The notes beneath the pieces were generated by a model. That model saw nothing but the letters and a program-made list of their open reading frames with translations, did no database searches and was not told the origin of the DNA. Source: Phaseolus vulgaris (taxonomy: Eukaryota; Streptophyta; Magnoliopsida; Fabales; Fabaceae). From it: 64,000 nt of DNA. The DNA lies in NCBI RefSeq assembly GCF_000499845.2, contig NC_023753.2, positions 12,367,181 to 12,431,180 on the forward strand, in the 5' to 3' direction. The translations under genes and the position numbers were made by a program. Of this stretch, positions 55,546-64,000 are shown one piece after another; the first letter of the stretch is position 1; every line of letters begins with the position of its first letter.

Positions 55546-56364
55546 TTAAGGTGTGTGACATTCCACGTCCTTGGTACAATTTTGCTCGAGAGCCATTCTA
55601 AGTGATAAGTTCCCCCCTTTGCGATTTCTAGAACTCAGAAAGGCTCCTCTCAGTTGGACAAGAACTTCCCTTCGTTTTTTCTCGCATCGTTGCGCATCCT
55701 CCAGACGAGGTCTCCCTTCTAGAAGCTTCTCGATCGGACTTTTTTGTTGTACTGTCTTGACGCCCGAAGCTTGCACGCAGTCTCTCGAAAGCTCACTTAC
55801 CAAATCGAGGTTGGCCGCTAGACTTTCCTCATTTAGGGTGAGGTCGAACATTTGCCTTCATATGGTGGGCTCACCCACTTCGACCGGGATCATCGCCTCG
55901 GTCCCGTCCGTCAGGCTATATGGTGTTTTCTGTGTGGTTGTCTGGGGGGTGCACCTGTACGCCCAAAGTACTTCTATCAGCTCCTCGGTCCATTGACATT
56001 TTGCCTTGCCTAGGCGTTTCTCCAGCTCGTTTAGTATGACCTTGTTTGCGGCCTCGACCTGCTCATTGGTTGGTGGGTGCTCGACCAAGGTCGTGATTGA
56101 CTTGATACTGAGGTCGTCGTAGAAGGACTGAAGTCCTCAGTCAATGAATTGTCGGCCATTGTCAGTTATGATTGTATTCAGAACACCGAATCGACACACG
56201 ATGCTTCTCCAGACAAAATTCTGAACGTTTTTGGCCGAGATGGATGCAAGTGGCTCGGCCTCGATCCATTTGGTAAAGTAGTCAACTCCCACTAGGAGGA
56301 ACTTGGTCTGCCCTTTGCCTGGTGCGAAAGGACCGATGATGTCCATCCCCCAAATGGCGAACAA
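55546..56364 (-). pseudogene. Integrase remnant of element E
   Basis: Starting immediately after the primer site, the frame has FAIWGMDIIGPFAPGKGQTK (first catalytic Asp), DYFTKWIEAEPLASISA and TDNGRQFID (second Asp), a TGA at about 56137, then PPTNEQVEAANKVILNELEK (Glu region) and a second in-frame TGA near 55858. The C-terminal part is frameshifted; the true end (PRTWNVTHLKFYYN) reads in another frame. The zinc domain is deleted. Confidence 0.8.
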
Positions 56365-56379
56365 CCACGGTGGGCGCCA
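56365..56379 (-). promoter_or_regulatory. Primer binding site of element E, truncated by the deletion
   Basis: The minus strand reads TGGCGCCCACCGTGG, then passes straight into integrase codons. CCGTGG is a likely microhomology. Confidence 0.7.
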
Positions 56380-56381
56380 AT

Positions 56382-56858
56382 TATTCCTGCTAGGGAGATG
56401 AGACCTAGAGAACTATTGAAGTCTTCGTCTTCCTCCTTCCTTCGGGCAGGTTGTTAGGGCATCACTGGGATCCTTCTCGCCTTCGTGCTACTCCTTCGGG
56501 TCTCGGTCTCGGGTGAATGCCAAATGGGGGAGGTACCTGTAGAAGACACTCTGACGCTCAAGTCAGTAAAGGGTGATCGACACTCGGGTAGGTGTACAGT
56601 AATAATGACGTACCTTGTTCTTTGGAATATGTGCTATTTATATTATTTTAATGGGCTTACCTCATTGGGCCTGATTAGTGGAATGGATCATACTTATGGT
56701 TGCATTACCTAATTCTTAATGGTGGTTTAGTTTCACTGACCTTGGTTTGAGCATTAATGGTTATATGTGTCGGTCGGCCAAGCCGTCCGTGGGTGTCTCG
56801 GTCGGCTCGGTCTCCCTGACCGAGCCACATTAGCATGTCGATCGGCCATGCCGGTACA
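56382..56858 (-). repeat. 5' LTR of element E
   Basis: 477 bp. The minus-strand TATA box TATAAATAG lies at 56634-56642. It differs from its partner by an inverted hairpin loop at about 56806-56828. Confidence 0.88.
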
Positions 56859-58275
56859 CTTGATAATCTTCATCTATATGACTCCAATATATCAGGAGAG
56901 TTAGGATATCTCCTTCTAGACGAATTCCTAATCAATGTACATCCTAAACAATCTTAACATGATATTTTCTTTCCTGAAAATACTATGTCTTGATTAAAAT
57001 TCATATTCCACATCTCACAATATCCAAAATCACACAATTAAGTCACACCAAAGTTTAGAATTTCAAAACACACAAAACTTCATCCAATATTCACATAAAT
57101 ATCTAATTAAAGGATTTTTCAATTAAATATAAATAAAACAAAATTTGACATCAGTTATAAGGAAAAACTATAAAATAGAAATAAACCAACCTTTTAAAAA
57201 CAAGTACAGAATTTTAGTTTAAGTTTTTTGTTTTAAAAAAAATCTAGCTTGAGCGAAAAATTTATCGTTTGAATGAAATTAAACCCACAAGCACTCCAGA
57301 ATTTTCCCATTTTCGCTTGAATGAAATTCTTTCTCGTTTGAGTGAAAATGGACCAGAAAGAACCTCAGAATTTGCCCCATTTTTGCTTGAACGAGATCCC
57401 ATCTTGTTTGAAAGAAAATGGACCAGAAAGTACATCAAAATTTATTCCATTTTTTCCCTACCAGAGTTGGATAATTACTCTAAATCAAAACCAAACAACG
57501 AATACTTAGCTACATTATCCTTTAAGTGATTCATTAACATATTTAAATACATTCATTTACTTATTTAAATAAAAAAACAACATAATTCTATAACATCTAC
57601 CACATCTACAATTTCACATTCTGATCTTAATCAAATTCTAATATACTAAAAAAAAGCAATCCTGCAAGAAATTTTGAGGCTGGTGACCACGTCACCCCCA
57701 CATCCCGATCTTCTAGCATAGAGTTCTATTGGAAAATTTAAAACTAGTTTCCCTTATCTAAACTTGAACAGATGCTCACTAAGAGCTTCAAACCTACCAA
57801 AAGCTCAAGGGTAGCTTAACCTGCACCATAGAGTTCTGATAAAAAATTTAACTATATCAATAGGACCTTAACCTAAGAGAGATTAACCCTGAAGCTAAAA
57901 GAGTCACATGCAAAGCCTAGACAAAGACAAACTTAACAAGTTCAAAATTTGACTCGAAGAGAAGATAAAAAATGAACTTACTATATCAGAGATTTTAATT
58001 GGGCAATCTTGTAGTCTTTGCTGCCAGGAGTCTAATGGCGGACTCTGATCGTCAAATTGATGAACGACGAGATCAAAATCTTAGAGAGAAGGCAAAGAAA
58101 AGGAAAAAAAGGGAAAAAGAGTTTTTTTAGAGAGATAATGGCTCTTTTAAAATAAAACATGAATAACTGAAATTCTATTTATATATTCTTCTCACTTTAA
58201 TAATAAAATATTCAGGTCTCATTTTCATTGTGACATTTATACTCTAAGACTATCTTTCCCGGTCCTTACAGGTAA

Positions 58276-58970
58276 CTCATCAAATTATCATTGAACATTC
58301 TAGAAAACTTTTCAGTTTTTAATAAAATCAAACACAATAAAATAATTAAATACTCTAAAAGAATAATTGATACAAAATATTTAAAAATATTTTTTTAAGT
58401 AAAAATATTAGAACCAACCTTTATCATTAAGACAAAGTGAACACAATTCACCGTTTGATAACTCAACAACTTATCATTTAACACTGGTATAATCTTTTCA
58501 GTTTCCAATAAAACTAAATACACAATTCTTAAATGAGTAATAACAACAACAAAACCACCACCACCACAAACAATAATAATAATAATAATTAAAAAACACT
58601 ATACAATAAAAAAACTAAAATTTATAAAAAGGTAATTGATGCAAAATGTTTTTAAAAAAATCATAGTTTTTTAAATTCAAATATTGGTACAAATCTCAAT
58701 AATTGAAAGAGAGTAAACAATAGAGGTTTTCTATATAGACATTTCCTCTAGACACTCACTTGTACATGTTTGAGTTGTAGGTGTTAAAGATGTAGGGTTT
58801 GTAATTTAGATGCTAGGATATGTGTTGTACAATTGTTGGCTTGAGTGGTTGTTGTAAGAGAATGAAATGAGAAGGAGAACATATTGTTTATTATATAAAA
58901 AAAAAGTATTTAATAATATTATTAATAAAAGTAAAAAATAAAAGTTAAAAAGGATAATTTAAGATTTTAA
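58276..58970. other. A/T-rich DNA with a diverged direct repeat
   Basis: 58285-58435 and 58475-58730 are diverged copies of one segment (CAGTTT..AATAAAA.., TAATTGAT(A/G)CAAAAT). A third copy is at 39630-39780. No gene. Confidence 0.5.
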
Positions 58971-60880
58971 ATAACTTGGGAAATTTTTTAATTTTATATT
59001 TTTATTCAAATAACACATTAGATATTTTTTATTTATTTATTTAGGATTCAGACTAATTTAGAAATTTTAGTTATTCCAAATTTTTATTTAAGTACGACAT
59101 TAAATAATTTGGAATTTGTATTTATTTGGAATTTTAAATAATTTAAATTTTTTATTTATTTCACATTTTTATTTAAGTAAATCATTAAATAATTTAAGAA
59201 TTTTACTTATTTCATATTTTTTTAATAGAAATAGTACATTATATATTTTAGGATTTTTAAGTATAATGACCACTTTGGTCCCAATATATTTTAGAAAAAT
59301 GTAATTTTGTCCTTAGTTATTTAGAAAGTTTAGTATGATTTCAAAGTTTTTAAAAAGTTCATGCAATATCCCTTTTGTTCGATTCTCATCATTATAACAA
59401 AATTACCTCAACGTTCGTTGTCATTGCATATTGAATTATATTTGTTGGGATCAAATTTGAATTATTTTAAAAAACTGACCAAAATATTTTTTTTAAGTGG
59501 GGAAGAAATTATGTTTTTCAACAAAATTTTGGGACAAATATAGTCATTAAACCTTGATTTTTTAGTATTTTGAATAATTTATAAATTTTATTTACTATAA
59601 ATTTTTATTTAAGAATGACATTGAATAATTTAGAATATGTATTTATTTAGAATTCTAAATAATTTAAATTTTTTATTTATTTCACATTTTTATTTAAGTA
59701 GGACATTAAATAATTTATGATTTGTATTTATTTAAGATTTTGAATAATTTATGAATTTTATTTATTTTAAATTTTTATTTAAACAGGACATTAAATAATT
59801 TAGAAATTATATTTATTTAGCATTTTGAATAATTTAGGAATTTTATTTATTTTCGATTTTTTATTTAAGTAGAACATTAATTAATTTAGGATTTGTATTA
59901 ATCTAAAAGTTTGAATAATTTATAAATTTTATTTATTTCAAATTTTTATTTCAGTAAGACATTAAATCATTTAGGATTTTTATTTATTTAAAACTTTGAA
60001 AAATTAAAAAAAATTATTTATTTAAATTTTTATTTAAGTAGGACATAAAGTAATTTAGGATTTATTTTTATTTAGGATTTTGAATAATTTAAAAATTTTA
60101 TTTATATCAAATTTTTATTTAAGTAGGACATTAAATAATTTAGGGTTTGTATTTATTTAAGATTTTAAATAATTTATTTATTTCATATTTTTATTTAAAT
60201 AAGATATTAAATAATTTATAGTTTGTATTTATTTAGGATTTTGAATAATTTAAGATTTTTATTTATTTAAAATTTTTATTCAAGTAAACATTAATTAATT
60301 TTGGATTTGTATTTATTTAAAACTTTGAATAATTTTGAAATTTTATTTATTTATATTTATTTATTAAATAATTTAATATTTATATTTATTTATTAAATAA
60401 TTTAATATTTATATTTATTTATTAAATAATTTAATATTTATATTTATTTATTAAATAATTTAATATTTATACTTATTTAAGATTTTTTAATAATTTTAAT
60501 TTTTATTTATTTTTACTTTTTATTTAAGTAGGACATTAAATAATTTAAGATTTGTATTTATTTAAGATTTTAAAAATTTTATTTATTTTAAATTTTTATT
60601 TGAGTATGACATAAAATAATTTAGAATTTGTCTTTGAATAGTTTAGAAATTTTATTTATTTATGATTTTGAATAGTTTAAAATTTTTAAGTGTCTCATAT
60701 TTTCATTTAAGTATGACATTAAAGAATTTATAATTTGTATTTATTAAGTTTTTGAATAATTTATGAATTTTATTTATTTCATATATTTTATTTAAGTAAG
60801 ACAATAAATATTTTAAGATTTTTTCTTTTTAAAATTTTGAATAATTTAAGAATTTTATTTATTTTATATTTTTATTAGTG
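58970..60880. repeat. Degenerate ~86-bp A/T-rich minisatellite
   Basis: The phrase TTTAAGTAGGACATTAAATA and variants recur about every 82-90 bp through some 20 units, with ATTTATTTAGGATTTTGAAT in each. Within it, 60353-60475 holds four copies of a 29-bp subunit (TTAAATAATTTAATATTTAT...). The open frames near 59116-59543 are part of this low-complexity DNA. Confidence 0.8.
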
Positions 60881-61620
60881 AATTCTTCCTACGTCATTAT
60901 AAAAAAAGTGAAAAGCATTTATGTCCCTATTGAAAATCCTAATTATTTCAGGGGAACCTACACTTATCTTAACCTTTATCTCTCAAAATTCGACGCACTT
61001 CCATACCTCCTTTCTTCTCCAGCGACATCACCTTCATTTATATAGCGAGCGTGAATTTGACAGAGCATTTAAGCGTAGTGAAGGATTGGGGTTGAAGAGA
61101 GAATTTGCATGAGATTGAGTAAGTTAAGTTTTAGTTTTTTGAATTCACAATTTTTGGACTTTTTGTAAAAAAAAATTGTGTTATGTTGAAGGCGAATTGT
61201 ATGTTGAGGAACATACTGATTTGCACACTCCGATATACATTTTCTTTAAACTAACCAGATTGTATAATCTGACATGTATCAACGGATTAATCTGGTTTGT
61301 AAGATCTTCAGTACATTTTGGATTGGATAATTTGATTTGTGAAATTCTTAGAGGAGTGTTACAAAGGCTACAATATGGTATCAATAACAAAATAAAAAAA
61401 ACCCGCTGCAAATCAACTTACCTCAGCCACCATGTTCAAACCGTTAGTAACCACGAACACCATTGACCATATAACGAACCACCACAACCAAGAAATCGCC
61501 TCCTTCAAAATGAAGAACAACATAACAATATATTCACCAAAACCACAAAACCCTAAACACATAGTGGCATCTTAGAAGTGGAATTAAAAAATGATATGGA
61601 GGTGCAATGTCGGAGTTGCA
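60881..61620. other. Intergenic, no supported gene
   Basis: Slightly less A/T-rich. Short open frames (60921-61112, 61176-61466) lack recognised domains. Small inverted motifs such as CAGATTGTATAATCTG (about 61258) resemble the MITE palindromes at 23.8 kb. Confidence 0.35.
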
Positions 61621-61640
61621 AGGAGAATCCACCTTTTTTT

Positions 61641-61910
61641 TAAAACATATTGACAAACAAAAAATGTAAGGATGGCAGAGAAGATCAAAGTTTGTAACTT
61701 TGATAAAAAACAGAGAACAAAAACAAACATAAATTTAAGAAAGCTTTTGCATGTTAAAAGAAAGCTTTTTTTATCAGAAAAAAAGAACCAAGGACCAAAA
61801 AATCATGAAAATAAAGCATGAGAAAACATATTGACAAACAAAAAAAATGAAAGGATGGTAGAGAAGATCAAAGTTTGCAACTTCGATAAAAAAACAGAGA
61901 ACAAAAACAG
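61641..61910. repeat. Direct duplication of ~87 bp, ~181 bp apart
   Basis: AAACATATTGACAAACAAAA and the following AAGATCAAAGTTTG...AACAAAAAC occur at 61643-61727 and again at 61824-61910. Confidence 0.8.
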
Positions 61911-62347
61911 TAATGAATACAACTTGAACAGTTGAGTTGCAGCGCCTGTTTGAATGCATGGAGGAACTGTTTTCCATCTTTGAACTAACAGTAATGATGA
62001 AAAAAAAACACATTGAATAAGTTGGATAAGATGAACAAAAAGCGAAAAATGAGAAATAAGATGAACAGATGAACAAATCAAAAGAACAAAATATCAGAAA
62101 GGCAAAAATAAAGAGCAATGAAATTAACACATGCTTACAACCCTAAAACACGAACTCAACCCTAGTGAAAAATACACGGTATATATAGTGAAAAATAATG
62201 ATGTTTTGGGGAAAAAAAGCTTTCAAATACGGCATCTCTGAAGTTGCCGAATTGGTGAAAAGGAGTAAAGGATAGTAATTAGGTTTCAGAGATACAGAGA
62301 ATGGGGAAAGCGACGCAAGAAATTCAAATTCAAATTCAAAACATTAC

Positions 62348-62427
62348 CTGAAGGGTGCTCTGTCATTGTTTTGCACAACTGCTGGAATCGGCATTTGCTG
62401 AGCCATACACGCTTCTAGAAAAGCCAT
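62348..62427 (-). other. Possible first coding exon of an unidentified gene
   Basis: On the minus strand ATG at 62427 opens 26 codons (MAFLEACMAQQMPIPAVVQ...) to CAG followed by GTAATG, a good donor. The composition is more protein-like than its surroundings. I cannot find a convincing second exon to the left. Confidence 0.25.
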
Positions 62428-64000
62428 TGCTAGGCACACAGAAAACACATTCTCAGAAACCTTAATTTTTCCTCCACCTATAGATATTGAGCCTGTTCAC
62501 TCATTTTGGGCCAGCAGAACCATGAGCTCGTTTTCTTCCCAAGCCTCAGAATCTGCCACGCGTAATGTTTTCTTCATCTGGTAAATTTCATTTTTTGTTT
62601 TTTTTTTCAAAAAATCGTGAGAGTGACACATGGAGAAAGTTACATGTTTGTGCTTCCTCAAATGTTATAAGTATAGATAAGTTAAGGCTTCTTTGTCCGT
62701 GTTTTCTCAACGAAAAAAAAAGTAAAACTTGTAAAAATTGAAATATAAAAATATGTCATCGTTTTTCAAAATTAAAAAAGAAACAGGAGTCTAAAAGAAT
62801 ATAAAAAATATATTATAAAAGTTGAGTTTGTAATAAAAAAAAGTTTATATTATTAAACCATCACATATAATCATTAATATAACCCGTAAGATAACTATGA
62901 TGAATGATAGTTTGTAATTAGATAATAGTATAAATCTTATAATCATGTAATGGATTATAAAAGTGAAAAAAGAGTTAAAAATTTCGGTAGAGGATGTATT
63001 CCATGGTTTATTAACTTGGTACTTTTCAAATACATACTTAAATAAAGTAAAATCAAATTGACCTACTTTATCTCATTTTGTTCATTGGACGGAACTATCA
63101 AACTAAACAATCTTTAGATAGTAAACCACACATAAAAGGATTTAAACAAAGAAAAAAAAATTAAGAAAATGCAGTTTATAAAATGAGATAGTTATTTAAA
63201 ATGTATTTTTTTTTTTTACAAAAAGTAGAATAATTTTGTAGGTTAATTAACGTAAAATTTTAAAAATTGGTAAGTAAAGTCACATTTCCAAATTTTAATT
63301 AATAATGAATTTGTATAAAGTGAATTAGTTGAAATCTAATTACCACACAACTTCTTCCTATTAAAATCGTGTTACTTTAATTCGATTTATCTATTTTGAT
63401 AATTTTTTTTAAAAATTTTACTCTTAATCTACAAAATTATACTAATTTAGAAAAAAACTTTAAAATAGTTTTGGTTTGAAGTTTAACCATGAATGCTTTT
63501 ACTAATCATGAAAGATGAAAGAAAAGAGAAAACTGAGGTGTGAGCATGTGGAAAATGAAAATGTTAGTATGGTGACAGGCTGGATCTGGTCAACCTTTGT
63601 TGCAAAAATACGGAAGAGTGTGGCATCTAAAATATATATATACTATAACTTGAGTCCAGCTGATTAAATTGACTTCAAAATTGGTGTTGGAGGAGCCACC
63701 TTAATGCTTTCTTGGCACCCTAGCCCCACCTCACAAAAAAAATGCCACAAAACTCTAAGCATTCCTAATAAACTAATCATGAACCAAGTTGTTACATGTG
63801 TGTGTCAATGTCGCATAAACCATTCAAAATTATAATTTTCCAACGCACTGTAGTTATGCTTCTTTGACCACCCTGACTCAATCATGTTTCTGCACCTAAA
63901 CTAATTTTGGTCTTTTTCAACATTCCTGTCAACTTGCATCCCTTCTTATTTATCTGTCTCTGTGTGAGATCATACACTGTGATTCTTATCATTATTATTA
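62428..64000. other. Intergenic to the window end
   Basis: Moderately mixed sequence to about 62600, then A/T-rich DNA with no gene, RNA or repeat that I can support. Confidence 0.4.

Larger units (their letters stand above)
52357..56858 (-). mobile_element. Element E: deleted Tat-lineage retrotransposon of the element B family
   Basis: 4502 bp with two 477-bp LTRs that differ at very roughly 8-10% of sites. The flanks CCTGA (52352-52356) and CTTGA (56859-56863) match at 4 of 5 bases. On the minus strand: 5' LTR, 15 nt of primer site joined directly to integrase, integrase remnants, tandem-repeat spacer, aORF on the plus strand, purine tract, 3' LTR. gag, protease, RT and both RNases H are gone. 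Confidence 0.88.
39793..58270. repeat. Solo LTR of ~1.9 kb, split by two nested retrotransposons
   Basis: The ends are TGTAACATCC (39793) and GGTCCTTACA (58270), with GGTAA on both outer sides (39788-39792 and 58271-58275). Its own sequence is 39793-39818, 51880-52356 and 56864-58270, about 1910 bp after removing the two insertions and their duplicated bases. A stretch at 57240-57470 holds a ~75-bp imperfect repeat (CGTTTGAATGAAATT-like). There are no genes of its own, and its orientation is uncertain. Confidence 0.75.

Noticed and set aside
57269..57529. 86-codon frame with LSRLSENGPERT-like repeats
   Set aside because: An imperfect ~75-bp repeat inside the solo LTR; no start context or domain.
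61774..62130. Hydrophobic 118-codon minus-strand frame
   Set aside because: Phe/Ser-rich translation of A/T-rich repeated DNA with overlapping equal frames; no domain or splice support.

Overview
This window is nuclear DNA from a eudicot plant, most likely a legume of the Phaseoleae type. The evidence is a GT-AG intron-rich cellulose synthase-like A gene, AT-rich intergenic DNA, and dense LTR retrotransposons of the plant-only Tat (Ty3/gypsy) lineage. The legume placement rests on remembered resemblance of the repeats and of one pseudogene, not on a search. LAYOUT. Positions 1-1450 are the right end of a minus-strand LTR element with an initiator-Met-type primer site. It is inserted in the relic of a Tat element (1451-8059). 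Positions 8060-12826 hold a 341-bp foldback element and seven tandem copies of a ~188-bp unit. Positions 12827-16618 hold two broken host-type genes: an HMG-box-like gene and a 5'-truncated SINA-like ubiquitin-ligase gene. Positions 18200-21704 (minus) carry the only intact host gene, a nine-exon CSLA glucomannan mannosyltransferase. Two related MITEs with 8-bp target duplications lie at 23672-24807, and a gutted Ty1/copia element at 25271-27916. Positions 29037-33269 are a deleted Tat-type element with duplication AATAT. Positions 33270-39787 are AT-rich and contain a divergent direct duplication, a solo LTR and another Tat relic. From 39793 to 58270 a 1.9-kb solo LTR (duplication GGTAA) is split by two nested Tat elements: a young 12-kb element (39819-51874, duplication TATCT, LTRs ~1.3% different) and an older deleted one (52357-56858). 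The rest is AT-rich with an ~86-bp minisatellite. HOW THE PARTS WORK TOGETHER. The CSLA gene is self-contained. The Tat elements share one plan: LTR, primer site matching tRNA-Lys, gag, protease, reverse transcriptase, RNase H, a second archaeal-like RNase H, integrase, a repeat-rich spacer, then an extra reading frame on the OPPOSITE strand (called aORF here), a purine tract and the 3' LTR. Antisense extra ORFs are known from Tat elements. What stands out here is that the aORF looks like an independent gene. In the young element it has a leader intron and a coding intron. In two related deleted elements its start is preceded by the same ordered module: a 27-bp palindrome, a TATA box and a duplicated leader motif, all facing the aORF. 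This is the strongest candidate for an under-described system in the window.
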